A stretch of DNA of 64,000 nucleotides, taken from Cervus elaphus. Its lineage: Eukaryota; Chordata; Mammalia; Artiodactyla; Cervidae. Under the pieces are notes generated by a model. It made no database searches. It was not told where the DNA came from and worked only from the letters and a program-made list of their open reading frames with translations. Location of the stretch: positions 46,772,001 to 46,836,000 of the forward strand of contig NC_057835.1 of the NCBI RefSeq assembly GCF_910594005.1, given 5' to 3'. Positions 36,279-49,200 of the stretch are shown here, one piece after another. The position numbers and the translations under genes are program-made. Within the stretch, counting starts at the first letter, position 1. Each line of letters begins with the position of its first letter.

Positions 36279-36655
36279 CAAAGAATTGATGGTTTTGAAC
36301 TGTGAAGCTGGAGAAGACTCTTGGGAGTCCCTTGGATTGCAACAAGATCAAACCAGTCAATCCTAAAGGAAATCAATCCTGAATATTCATTGGAAGGACT
36401 GATGCTGAAGCTTCAATACTTTGGCCACCTGATGCGAAGAGCTGACTTATTGGCAAAGACCCTGATGCTGGGAAAGATTCAGGGTAGGAGGAGAAGTGAA
36501 CAACAGAGGATGAGATGGTTGGATGGCATCACGGACTCAATGGACATGAGTTTTAGCAAATTCTGGGAGACAGTGGAGGACAGAAGAGTCTGGGGTACTG
36601 CAGTTCATGGGGTCACAAAGAGTTAGACACGACGTAGCGACTCAACAATAACAAT
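36279..36655 (+). mobile_element. BovB 3' end in 3'UTR
   Basis: AGAATTGATGGTTTTGAACT through GACACGACGTAGCGACTCAA. Antisense to PAG1; the longest open stretch is about 100 codons of degraded BovB C-terminus. Confidence 0.93.
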
Positions 36656-37070
36656 ATTGAAAACAACTCTCCCACTCTTTTGTGAATTGGACAAATTTGA
36701 CCATTACAAAGACCTTTTGAGACGAGTTACAATGATGCTGTCATGAATTATTTTTGAGTAGTTTTGAGTAAGAGGAGTACTTTGAAACTGATTGGGACCA
36801 TCTAACAGACAATATGTTACTTTTTTTGGAAACCATTTTTATGAGGGAAAAAAATGCATGCACAGTGAAATGCAAATTCCTATTGTTTAGCGATATTTCA
36901 AACTTCCCCTGAAAACATGAGGCACGTTAATACAGCACAAAATTTTAAAGGTAACATTAAAACAATTTACTGTTGCCAATTTAACATATAGAAGTCTGAG
37001 GAATGAAAATTACCAACCTTTATAATAAGTTACAGGAAGTGATCTGAGATAGAGCACAATACATTTTTAA

Positions 37071-37279
37071 AAGTGAAAGTGAAAGTGTTAGTCCCTCAGT
37101 TGTGTCCAACTCTTTGCGACCACATAGACTGTAGCCCACCAGGCTCCTCTGTTCATGGGATTCTCCAGGCAAGAACACTGGAGTGAGTAGCCATGCCCTT
37201 CTCCAGGGGGTCTTCCCAACCCAGGGATCGAACCTGGGTCTCCTGCATTGTAGGCAGATTCTTTACCATCTGAGCCACA
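37071..37279 (-). mobile_element. Bov-tA SINE in 3'UTR
   Basis: Reverse copy: AGTGAAAGTGTTAGTCCCTC to CTTTACCATCTGAGCCACA; sense in the transcript. Confidence 0.93.
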
Positions 37280-37573
37280 TTTTTAAAAAATACTCACAAT
37301 ATGGAAGTGGTGAGCAAAGAAAAGTTGAATCTAACTGCATTAAGATAGATGATAACCAAAATAATGCTTTTAAAAAATCGTTTTTAAAGCAAAAAATGTA
37401 TCTCTCATGTCATCTGTCATTAAGAAAAATCTGAACTACAATTTCCTAGTTAAATAAAAGAAGAACCTAGAAAAACAATGAAATACTTTATAAGTATTGG
37501 AGACTGCATGTAAATACAGCTTCAAAATGAGTAGTAGGGGTAAAAAACCATTTATGAATGTATGTTCTCTTCT

Positions 37574-37660
37574 AGACCATGATTTTATTTAATTTACTTT
37601 GGTAATTCCAGATGACGACTCTAACACAGTTTCTGGATTGATCTTTTAAAGTCAAACATA
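37574..37660. repeat. Direct duplication in 3'UTR, copy 2
   Basis: AGACCATGATTTTATTTAAT ... GATCTTTTAAAGTCAAACAT; see copy 1 at 35071. It lacks a small CAATTTAA-type segment present in copy 1. Confidence 0.9.
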
Positions 37661-38660
37661 TTCTAAGTGTGTAAAACTTGTCTAGTGATATTGTCAGAAA
37701 TAATATATTTAAGAAAAGCTACAACACAGAGCAAGAAAATACTACTACAGGACAAAGAATTTAGACTTCACTGCAAATAAAGCCATATTTGATATTATAG
37801 ACACATGTTCCTATTTTCACATTAGTCACTTATTAACACCAAACATTACACTTTAACTTTTCCCAGTTACACAGTACAATAAGCCTGTCAAGATTTCCAG
37901 GAAATAACCATCAGTACCTACTGTGCTTCCAGCAACCAAAGCTAAGCTGGTTGGTACCAGAAATCAACACTTTCAGAATGGCATCACTAGACCACATGGA
38001 CTCAGAGCAACTATTACCAGGAGCATTTACTCATTTACAAAGTCCTAAATCAGTCTTGAACTGAGGCTCTGAGATTCTAGCCGTGATATGTCACCATCTC
38101 AGAGTAGCACGTGATCCTCCACCACTGCTGTTCCTTCTGTGCTAAAATCTCACTGTTTCTGGAGCCAGTGAAGTCAATACCTGCAGGTGATAATGGGCCC
38201 TGCTTTTGCCACCTGGTTGTGTGTTGGGGGGTCACTATCCTGGCTCACATGGCCCTTGCTGCCTTTGGCCAAATCTCTCCTCAAATACCTGTCTGAGAAG
38301 GACACCTACTTTCATTTCCTTCTGTCAGGTTGAATATTTAGGGAGCTGCATGAATAAAACTGTTTAAACACACCACTGTTTTTCAGCTAAGAGAATGATG
38401 GGCATAGTTTAAAATCAGAATTCGTTAACTAGAGAAATTCACTGAGGGCCAGTTAAAAAGGTTTTCCGCTAACTGTCAAATGAAAATGATTGGGGAAAAA
38501 AGAAAATGACTGGACAACTGTTTCTTCTGTTCTGCTTTTATGACAATAGTCATCACACTAGTAGGATAAACATTCAAAATACATGACAGGATGTATGCTA
38601 ATTAATTAAGCACCAGAGTGACTTTATATATATACATGTGCATATATGTACGTGTGTTTA

Positions 38661-38820
38661 CGTAGCCTGCCAGGCTCCTCTGTCCATGGCATTCTCCAGG
38701 AAAGAATACTGGAGAGGGTTGCCATTCCCTTCTCCAAGGGATCTTCCCAACCCAGGGATCAAACTTGGGTCTCCCTCATTGCAGGCATATTCTTTACAGT
38801 CTGAACCACCAGGGAAGCCC
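38661..38820 (-). mobile_element. Bov-tA SINE, 3' truncated, in 3'UTR
   Basis: CGTAGCCTGCCAGGCTCCTC to CCACCAGGGAAGCCC, flanked on both sides by TATATATA, probably the target-site duplication. Confidence 0.92.
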
Positions 38821-41800
38821 TATATATATAGTTACTGGTAAAAGTAAGTAAATGCTCTAATTTGAAAAATTAAAATCAAATATGAGAGCTAGATCTAGTA
38901 ACATGCTGAGGTTAAATTTCAGTTCTTTTTGCTAGCTACCTATTGTTAATCTAGCACTCAATTAGAATCAATGCTCAGATTTTAAGGGCAGATAAATCAG
39001 TAATTAGCCTTTTTCCTACAAAGGAGAGTGGCACCTTCAAAAGCTTTAATAATCCTAATGATATAATTTAGTGAAGGGCAGGAAAAAAAATATTTGTGCA
39101 AAGATATGTGCAAAAATTACTTCCTCCTAGAATTTAAAATCTTCTCAAACATTTCACATAAAACAGGTTACACTTCCCTGCTGGCAGACAATATCTGAGA
39201 ATCAGTAAAAAATTCTTTGAAACTTTCAAAATACATGAATAAAAGCAAAGATCCTAGGCAAGATTATAATAACCTAGGTTATTCTGGTTCAATGCATACA
39301 TAATATGGATGTCAAATTGAATTTTAAAGATACAGTAAACTCATTCTTTCTTGATAATTACCTTTCATACATTTAAACTATGTAGCTTTTAAGATGAAAA
39401 CTTTTTTAAAGAAACCATAGGCTTTCAACCTAAAGATTCTAGCATGAAGTTTCAACAAATAAAACTTTTAAAAAGTGATGAAATTTATGAAATACTGTAC
39501 TATAGGGTTAAAACAGTGATGCTACATCAATAAAAATACTTCAGTAAGGTACCTAATGGTCTAAAGAGCAGAGCCATCTCCCAAAGCTCACTCTGCTTCT
39601 CTCACCCCCTAGCCCTCAGGGATTGTGCTATTACTTACTCTTTCAGGATGTGTTCTGGAGGCCCTTACAGTTCCCTTTTAATACTTTACATCACAACTTA
39701 TTCTTAGCACAGGTTCTCCAATCGAGAGAGAGATTTCACTGCACACTTTACGGCCATAAGGAATAGCCCTTATTTTGAAACTTCTGGGGGAATTCCGATA
39801 ATGAAATTTCAAGATGATATGACTATTTATAAAGAGCTTCCCTATCTAGAAACAGCTTTACTCTTTAGAGAACATACCCATTTCCTTGGTCGTAAGTGAG
39901 ACATCATGAACTACAACTTTTGAGCAATCAGGTGCTCATAAACGACGTGACTGCAGCATGCACAAGGCTGGGTGAGCAGTGTGATGTGGCTGTCAGCAAG
40001 TACCAAAGCAACCCCATGATACTGAGGTTGCTGGGTCAGACACATTCATAATAAGCAATGAGAATCACCGGGCAAACCAGTGCTTACAAAGGAGATGAAT
40101 TCAGAGAGTATGGGCCTTGCACCTTTCTGATAAACTTCTCCCTGATCCAAGGTTATTCTCCCATGATCTTTTGATCAATGATGATTGTGCTTTTATGCAC
40201 ATAAAGTCTTCATGGGAGAGACCAGGCTGATTGGAAAATAACAAGCAAACCATTTACCCCAACTGAGCTACTTTACAATTGCAGAAACGTATTACAGAGC
40301 AGTCAAAAAATCAAGCCATGAATGCAAGGAATGGAAAAAAACATGCCCGGGAGCTGGTCCCTACAATTTTCAAGATGCTTCATCCTCCCAACTGCATTCT
40401 TTGTCCTAATGAGTGAAAACAGTAAGATTATTCAATCTGAAAAGTCGCAGATGTCACAGAGGTACAGAATAATTGCTTCTTTTTTTTTTTCTTTACAGTG
40501 TAGGAAAAGCTTCTTTTCTGTAGCCTACACTACATAATAGCACTTCAACCAGGTTCCTTTTAAAATGAAAAGTGAACAAGTTTCCCAATGTCGGCCTTAT
40601 AAAATCTAAAGAGATGATTAAATTCAAACCAGGCTGAGCTCTCAATCTGACTTATTTCAGCCACTGATTTTTATAAAATGAAGGGGAAAAAAAAAATCCC
40701 AACAGGCAATTTACATTTGCAAGCACCAGGCTACAGAATTCATCACCTATTTCTTTAAAAACATAGCTAAACCTTAATGGAATCATAATACTTTCATAAG
40801 GTTAATCGTCAGTCATCCCTAGTCATATCTTATTCCTCTTTCCATTTTTACCATTTCAAATATTTCACTATTGCCTACCACAAACCATTGAAAATGATCA
40901 TTTATGTTTATTCCACTTATTTCTCCAGTGAGTCAGCTGATTTTTGACCAAGAGCTCCAAGTACCATTTGAAAAGTCACGTCTTTAAAAACCTTCCATGT
41001 TTTAAACACTTGGTTAGAAAAAAGATAACAACTACTGGTACAAGCTTATGTGCTTTATGGTGTCTTTTCAAAATGAGAATATAAATCATTGTACATCAAA
41101 TCAAAATAGTTAATATATATTTTATCTGGCACTTTCTAGAAATTAGGCATTAAACATAAAATACCTTATAAATTTATATAACAAAAATAAATGTTTATAT
41201 TTTAATCTCAGATAGATTACCTTAGGGGAGCAGTTCATGTATGAACTCCTGCACCGTCAGTGTGGCAGCAGAGATCATCAGAAATACACATTCAAGTCCA
41301 CAGCCCTTGGGAAGAGATAGATGCAGGGGCTGCCACCCAAACACGTGGTCTGTGTCCCAACGTGGAGATTAAGGCTCTCTGTTTTGGAAGAATGAGCTGG
41401 ACTAAAACAAGTATAGAAGTACCATGATATTCTTTGAAAATACTGAAAAGACTCTGAAGAGTTTCAAACACTGGGGGGAAAAAAAAACATGTTGACTATA
41501 AAAATAAAATAAAGCATCTAACAATGACTTCAAGTACTTTGGAAGAGGCTGCTGACATGGAGTGACAAATCAGAAGGAATGAAGAGCTAGGAAACCCAAG
41601 GGGGGTCCCCACTGGTTGGGGCTCGGGTTTCCAGGTGCAGCTCTTTGAAGGGGCTGGGGAGCGGACCGGAAATAGCAACCACAATTTCTCAGCAACGGAA
41701 AACACCCACTTGAAGGCAAAGGCCCAGCCTGGTGGGAGAAAATCCTTGGAACGAGCCATTAAAAATTGGAAGATGTCAAAGAGAAAAATGCCATTCATCT

Positions 41801-42186
41801 TACTATCAGTAGCAGGCAGCGAAGAGGATAGAGGGAGAGAAACCCAGCTCCTGTGAATGGCAGTGTTGCAGGCAGGTGAGCTGTGGTTTTTGAATGTCAT
41901 TCTTTCTCACCGAGTGGCTTTCTTCATGAAGAGGGTGAGACGGCTGACAGCCGGGATCCTTCTAGAGGGTGTGGGTACTTGACGCAGGCGTGCCTGGGTC
42001 TGCCAGGGCTCTGGCAGCAGGGGGCCTCCCTCATTTCTCCCCAAACTGAGAAGCAGTCCTGGCATCTCCAATCGGCTTCCCTTTCCTAAAGCAGCATATG
42101 AAGCGTGGCTGACGTCGCTTCTTGTCTTCTGCAGCAGCCCTGGCTTTGCCGGCTGGTCCTAGGCTAGCTGGGTCCTTTCCAGGCTG
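38821..42186 (-). other. Repeat-free proximal PAG1 3'UTR
   Basis: 3.4 kb with no retroposon in a window where one occurs about every 700 bases. This suggests selection against insertion. It is AT-rich, with gene-strand poly(A) hexamers such as 40912-40907. No coding potential is seen. Confidence 0.65.
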
Positions 42187-42558
42187 CTAGAGCCTGGTGA
42201 TGTCTCGGCATTGCTGCTGCAAGTCCCCGATGCTCTCGTAATCATTCTCCTTTGGGCAAAGGCCATGGTGACTGTTGGTCTCTGAGGCAGCCTTCTCTTC
42301 CTCTCTGTTTAGAGTCTGTATTGCTTCGTAATCTGGCTCAGGCTCCTCGCTGGGCCTGCCTGCTGCTGGAAGTGTGCTGACACTATTCGGCATCTTTTCA
42401 AAGTCTTTAACGGTGGCATAGAGATCGTTACAGGAAGAGGGGGACCTCGGAGCAGCTCCTTGCATGGAGGTGTAGGAGGCCTCGGGTACTTTAAGTGACT
42501 GTCCTGATTTGTTCCCTGGCTGTCCTTTTTTATGCACTGATGAATACATGGCCGAGAT
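42187..42558 (-). CDS. PAG1: PAG1 last coding exon (residues 313-435, Csk site, PDZ ligand, stop)
   Basis: The acceptor TTGTTTTCTAG (AG at 42560-42559) opens the exon and the reading frame ends with TAG at 42189-42187. It begins ISAMYSSV, where Tyr317 is the known Csk SH2 docking site. Further tyrosines are 341 (SYTSM), 359 (LYATV), 389 (DYEAI) and 419 (DYESI). The last residues ITRL form the PDZ ligand reported to bind EBP50/NHERF1. Relative to human there are small insertions before Pro376 and a QQQC in place of QQG near 426-429. Exon and 3'UTR are continuous. Confidence 0.97.
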   Translation of the reverse strand: MSAMYSSVHKKGQPGNKSGQSLKVPEASYTSMQGAAPRSPSSCNDLYATVKDFEKMPNSVSTLPAAGRPSEEPEPDYEAIQTLNREEEKAASETNSHHGLCPKENDYESIGDLQQQCRDITRL

Positions 42559-43174
42559 CTAGAAAACAAAGGGGAAAGTGAATAAACAAGCTTCAAGCTT
42601 GATTCCTCCCTCCCCCTTTTAGTGACAAGCTAGATTCTTGGGACTATGGGGCTGTGTGTCCCTTTAAAAATTTTTTTCTGATTCCCAAACTTTACAGAGA
42701 TATTATTCACATACAATACATGTAAGTTTAAGGTGTGCAGCATGATGATTTGATACATATATTGTGAAATGACTATCACAATAAAGTTAGTTAACAACTT
42801 CTTTACTGTAATTACCATATTTTTGGTGTGTGGTGATAACATTTAAGCTCTATTCTCTTACGAGTATACACACAGTATTGTTAGTTCTAGCCACCATGCC
42901 GTGTTATATTTCCAGAGCTTACTATAGATGGAAGTTTGACCCTTTGACCAACATCTCCCTATTTCCCCCAGACCCCAGCATGAGGCAACCACCATTCTAC
43001 TCTATTTCTGCTTGGCTTTTCTAGATTTCATATCTATGTGAGAATACACAGTATTTGTCTTTCTCTATCTGACTCATTTCACTTACCACAATGCCCTCAA
43101 GATCCATCTGTGCTGTTGCAAATGGCAAGATTTTCTTCTTTTTTATGGATGAATAATATTCCATTATGTATACA

Positions 43175-43208
<34 letters not shown>

Positions 43209-46200
43209 TACATTTTCTTTATCCATTCATCTGTTGATAGACAGGTTGTTTTCATGACTTAGCTATTGTGAATAATGCTGCAATAAACAGGGAAGTAGAG
43301 CTATCTCTTGTAGATAGTGTTTTCATTTCTTTTGAATACACACCCAGAAGCCGATTCTTCACAATCTACGCTAATCCTGGAGTACATAACAACAGAACAA
43401 TTATATGTGTCGTCTATAACTTTGTAAATAGCATAATTCTATGAAATCCAGGTTCTCTCTAGGTCTGCTGAGGATTTGAGGAAAGCAGGTAGAGTGGGCA
43501 GCTCAAGACCCCCAGGACCTGACCTCAGCATCGGGTTTTATTCGATTTCTTTATCACAATGATATTTCACCAGAGGAAAGTTTTGACTGCTTTACAAAAA
43601 AGGGTAGAAAACATATATCATACTGGTGATACTCAAAAGGCTGGGCTTCAAGTCAGCAGCAGCAGGATCTGGACATTTTTTGGAAAGGCAAACCCTGGGG
43701 CCCCACCCCAGATCCACTGAGTCACAAACTCTGGGGGTGGGTTGATTCTGATGTCCACTAAGTTCGAGAACCACTGAACCAGACTGTTTAAACCACTCTT
43801 CCCGCATCACAAAGGTCTAAACAATAGCTTCTGGATGCTGGTTGGCAGTATACATATATCTGTCAGAGGATCACTTTCCACTATTTTTTTTCTGATTTTA
43901 TTAATTTTATTGAAGGATAATTGCTTTACAGAATTTTGTTGTTTTCTGCCAAATATCAACATGAATCAGCCATAGGTATACCTCTCCCTCTTGAACCTCC
44001 CTCCCATCTTGCTTACCATCCCACCCCTCCATTATTTTTTAAATTAATACTTCATTGCATACTAAGTGAAGTCCCTCAGTCATATCCGACTCTTTGCGAC
44101 CCCATGGACTGTAGACGACCATGCTCCTCTGTCCATGGGTTTTCTAGGCAAGAATACTGGAATGGGTTGCCGTTTTCTTCTTCAGGAGACCTTCCCGATC
44201 CAGGGATTGAACCTGGTTTTCCCGCATTGTAGGCAGATGCATTACCATCTGAGCCACCAGGGAAGTCTATTGGTTAAATAGACATTCAGAGATGGGGCTA
44301 AGTTTTCTTCAGTAGGAAAATTCGTTCTTATATGTCATCAACAGAGAAATGATATTGGGAGACAATCAACTTAGGGGATGGGCTTCCCAGGTGTCTCAGT
44401 AGTGAAGAACTTGCCTGCCAGTGCAGGAGAAGCAGGAGACATGGGTTCAAACCCTGGGTCAGGAAGATTCCCTGGAGAAGGAAATGGCTACCCACTCCAG
44501 TATTCATGCCTGGGAAATCCCATGGGCAGAGGAGCCTGGTGGACTACAGTTCATGGGGTCGCAGAGAGTCAGATATGACTGCACCTCTCATGCACCGAAG
44601 TCAAAAACTTAGAGGTCACTCTTTCCTTTGGGAAGAACAGACTGTTTTCCAAGCAAACCCACTCAGTCTCACTAATATACCTCATCTAGCCACAAATACA
44701 GAAGGCAGGGGGAGAAGGGGATGACAGAAGATGACATGGTTGGATGGCATCACCGACTCAATGGACATGAGTTTGCGCAAACTCCGGGAGACGAAGGACA
44801 GGGAAGCCTGGCGTGCTGCAGTCCATGGGGTTGCAAAGAGTAAGACATAACTGAGCAACTGAACAACAACAAAGCCACCAATATCGGGAGAGGTTTCATT
44901 TTCTTTGATACAAAAATGGACTGACTAGGAAATTTGGGAGGGAGGGTATTGTTTTATTGTTAGAAATCATGGTTGGAAATAAGTAAAAATATCCTTCATT
45001 ACCTGCAGTTATCTATGCCACAGCAATTGATGTATTAAAACACCCAGGAAATAAGGGAACATACTTTCTGACAGATGCTTGGCTTTGCAAGTGCAGAGGG
45101 AGATGTCCTACTCTCACATATCCACATGCTGGGCAGAAAGCTTCCAGCTGGCCTCCAAAGCTTCTTAAGACACGCCTGGCGCACGCTAACTGTCATTTGC
45201 ATGAGAACTTTCCCTACAGGCTGGTGGCTGGCATTTCCCAGGCCTTGACAATCCAAAGGGATTGTCAGAGAAATAATTTTTGTGAAACTCCTGCCCTGTT
45301 GATTTAACCATTTTCATGCATATTAAATTAACATTCTCACCTGAGGGGTTTTAACTAAAAAATTCCTTTCAAAATGAGGAATTAAGAGTATCTTTCCATT
45401 TCAGAAGAATAAAAAACAAGGCATCTGCTTTTTGTAGCAAGTTGCCAACATATGAAACTCTTTATTTAAAGGGTTCAGTTCAGTTCAGTTGCTCAGTCAT
45501 GTCCGACTCTTCGCGACCCCATGAATCGCAGCATGCCAGGCCTCCCTGTCCATCACAAACTCCCGGAGTTTACTCAAACTCATGTCCATCGAGTTGGTGA
45601 CGCCATCCAGCCATCTCATCCCCTGTCGTCCCCTTCTCCTCCTGCCCCCAATCCCTCCCAGCATCAGGGTCTTTTCCAATGAGTCAACTCTTTGCATGAG
45701 GTAGCCAAAGTATTGGAGTTGCAGCTTCAGCATCAGTCCTTCCAATGAACACCCAGGACTGATCTCCTTTAGGATGGACTAGCTGGATCTCCTTGCAGTC
45801 CAAGGGACTCTCAAGAGTCTTCTCCAACACCATAGTTCAAAAGCATCAATTTTTCGACCCTCAGCTTTCTTCACAGTCCAACTCTCACATCCATACATGA
45901 CCACTGGAAAAACCATAGCCTTGACTAGACAGACCTTTGTTGGCAAAGTAATGTCTCTGCTTTTTAATATGCTATCTGGGTTGGTCATAACTTTCCTTCC
46001 AAGGAGTAAGCATCTTTTAATTTCATGGCTGCAATCACCATCTGCAGTGATTTTGGAGCCCCCCCAAAATAAAGTCTGACACTGTTTAAAAGGTGGGCCA
46101 AGCCAAAAATATGGACAGATTATAAAGGGGTGAGTCATGCATGATAGGGCTTCCCTGGTGGCTCAGAGGATAAAGAATCTGCCTGCAATGCAGGAGACCA

Positions 46201-49200
46201 GGGTTCGATCCCTGGGTTGGGAAGATCCCCTGGAGGAGGAGGAAATGGCAACCCACTCCATTATTCCTGCCTGGAGAATCCCATCGACAGAGGAGGCTGG
46301 CAGGCTACGGTCCATGGGTCACAAAGAGTTGGACAGGACTGAGCCACTAAGCATGCATGCATGGATAGTAATGAAGGGAGCTGGTGTCCTGGATATTTAT
46401 TCCTCACCTTCAGCGGTAACATCAGGAAGACAAACACAACTTTATCTGTGAGAGTAACAGTGAGAGCCGGGCCCCCCACCATTTCTGTTTCTCTTCCTCC
46501 TCTCCTCCCCGTGGTTCTGTCATGATGGCCTCCACTCCTTGTAAGTACTTGGGCCTTCTTGGCTTTTACAGTCTTTTCTTTTTTAAATTGCAGGCTCTTC
46601 CATTAACTTGCAACTTAATATTATCCCTGGGCATGAACCAAATGTGCGGGAGGGTGTCATTGTAAATTTGAAATCTTATTAACGTTTCTCAAGCCTTCTA
46701 ATATTCTTTTTGAATATATGTCTCCTATGACTATTATTTTTATTTTGTATAAATAAAAGGTTTCTCTTCAAGCCCTCTTACTATTTAGCTTTGCAATTTT
46801 TCTCTTTAACATCTTTCATCATTATTATTCAGTCTGTAAATTGTTATTATGTTCTCATAAATTACCCTCTTTTCCTCATTTCTCTTCTTTTTATACTCAA
46901 CCCTTCCCCCATCATTCTGTTAAATTAGGATAATAGTACTTAAAATTCAGGTCTCAGTTTCAGTCTGGACTAACATTATATCACATGAATATAAAAATAA
47001 ATGATCTCCATATTTACTTTTCCTAAATCTTCTTCCTAGAATGAATACATGGGAGTCACAGTTCTTTATTCTATGTTAAACATTCAACAGTATTAACAGG
47101 GTCCTATTTTCAAAAGCCACAAACAAATGTAAGATAAGAGGAAAAGTAATTAAAAATTTCACATAGTCTCAATTTATTTTAAAGAATTAGTTTCCAGATC
47201 TCTTATATATATATATATACACACATATATATGTATATATGTGTATATATATATATATATTTTTTTTTTTTTCAGCCTGGCTTGTAGAATCTTAATTCCT
47301 TAACCGGGGACTGCACTCAGGCCTCAGCAGTGAAAGCACCAAGTCCTAAAAACTGGACTGCCAGGGAATTAAAATATTTTCTTACCCCAATGGGATGGCT
47401 CCAGGACAGTGAAAAATGCTGGAGGAGGCACAGGAGCCACTTCGGGCCCTGGTAGGAGGGCCCTGCATTAGCCTGGTGAGGGGTGGGCCCAGTGGAGATG
47501 GACATGAGTGGGGGAACATGAAAGTTAACTTCTGAGGTGGAACTGAAGGGCCTGATTACTGGCTGCATCTGAAGACAGTGAGGAAAACAGGGTGTTCAGG
47601 AGGGCCCCAGGGTTTTGGCTTCTGCAACCAGGTGGATAGATGGCAGTTCCATTCCCTGGAGCAGGAAACACGGTGGGGGCTGGGCAACATCACATATGCA
47701 TGTTGCTTTTGCGTGTATGTGTGTGCCAAGTCACTTTAGTTGTGTCTGACTCTGTGTGACCCTATGGACTGTAGCCCGCCAGGCTCCTCTGTCCATGGGA
47801 TTCTCCAGGCAAGAATATTGGAGTGGGTTGTCGTGCCCTCCTCCAGGGGATCTTCATGACCCAGGGATTGAACTTGTGTCTCTTCTGTCTCCTGCATTGG
47901 CATGTGAGTTCTTTACTACTAGCGCCACCTGGAAAGCCCACATTGCTTTTGTACACGTACACAATTTACTAAGCTAGGCATGCCAGAATGGAGAAGGCAA
48001 TGGCACCCCACTCCATTTACTCTTGCCTGGAAAATCCCATGGACGGAGGAGCCTGGTAGGCTGCCGTCCATGGGGTCGCGAAGGGTCGGACACGACTGAG
48101 CGACTTCACTCTCACTTTTCACTTTCCTGCATTGGAGAAGGAAATGGCAACCCACTCCAGTGTTCTTGCCTAGAGAATCCCAGGGACGGGGGAGCCTAGT
48201 GGGCTGCCGTCTATGGGATCGCACAGAGTCGGACACGACTGAAGTGACTTAGCAGCAGCAGGCATGCCAGAAAGAGTCTTTATATAGCTAGGTAAATTAA
48301 GGTGTTCGTCATCTAGCTTGCTAAATCCCATAAATACTGGCTTTTACAATTTTAATGCTTCATTGAAAGTTTAACCATGACTCTTTAGCCCCGGTCCTTG
48401 GGAGAATACATCACCCTTTCTTGTTGGTGGCCATGTCTAACCCTACTTAAAGTCTGGAAATGTTTTTGAAGTTCCCTGCTCTCTGTCTCCCAGAAGCCTA
48501 AGCCCTTCTTCCCCTGTCTCCTAGCCTGGAGCAAATTCTCTACACCCACCTGTTCCAATTCTCTGCATATTCCAAACCACTATTAACTTCCTTCTAATGG
48601 GAACTTCCTCCCTGATTAAAGCTCACACACTTACATTTCTCTCTTCTCATTCCTTTTTCCTCCTCTCCCCTTTCTATTTTTGTCTTCTCCTTCTTCCCTA
48701 TTGAGTTTCCTTGCTCATCTTGTCCTCTTTCTTGTCTTCCCATCCCCCAGTTACTCTCTCTGAACCACGATAATGCCAATATCGCCAACTCTGATCTCCA
48801 ACCATAGGCCTAAGAGTCTACTTCAGCTTTCTCAGATGAAGGGTAACATGACACTGCATTTACTTAAGGAAGGAAGTGCTATTCTCTATTAAAAGAGATT
48901 TTTGATTATTTAAAAGTAACAAAACTCACCTCTTCTTCTGTAAGATTTGGGTCTTCTTCCCGGGACTTGTATGACAATGAACTAAGTCTCTGTTAGAACA
49001 AAATAAATCAAGAGAAGGGAGTTTAAAGTCAATAATTTAACCTTTTTTGGGGCATATGCTTTGAGGCATCTATCTACAAAAATGTTTTTAAATGATTTTT
49101 AGAGAAGAAACTATTTTCTACAAAGAAATTATATAAAGGACCTCAGGAATAAACACATAAGTATGATTTCATATACCCACCAGTATTACATTAGATAAAT

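Larger units (their letters stand above)
33062..42186 (-). other. PAG1: PAG1 3'UTR (about 9.1 kb)
   Basis: After the stop codon no further splice evidence is seen, and the sequence runs without coding content to a canonical AATAAA at 33087-33082. Very long 3'UTRs are known for mammalian PAG1. The proximal part (38821-42186) is AT-rich, unique and free of recognisable repeats, as expected for conserved UTR. The distal half holds three Bov-tA copies, a BovB 3' end, a MIR, a SINE fragment and a 90-bp direct duplication. Other gene-strand AATAAA hexamers, for example at 40912-40907 and in both duplicated copies, could give shorter transcripts. Confidence 0.75.
42559..48929 (-). other. PAG1 intron before last exon
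   Basis: Spans donor GTGAGTTTT (48929) to acceptor TTGTTTTCTAG (42559). Holds old L1, MER5-like, bovid L1, several Bov-tA, BovB and Bov-A2 copies and an AT microsatellite, listed separately. Stretches 44871-45473, 46366-47202 and 48263-48929 show nothing I can name. Confidence 0.8.

Noticed and set aside
42309..42596. 95-codon minus ORF over the last PAG1 exon
   Set aside because: It is an out-of-frame shadow of the PAG1 reading frame.
45497..46138. Reverse-transcriptase-like ORFs
   Set aside because: They belong to a 5'-truncated, frameshifted BovB LINE, not a host gene.
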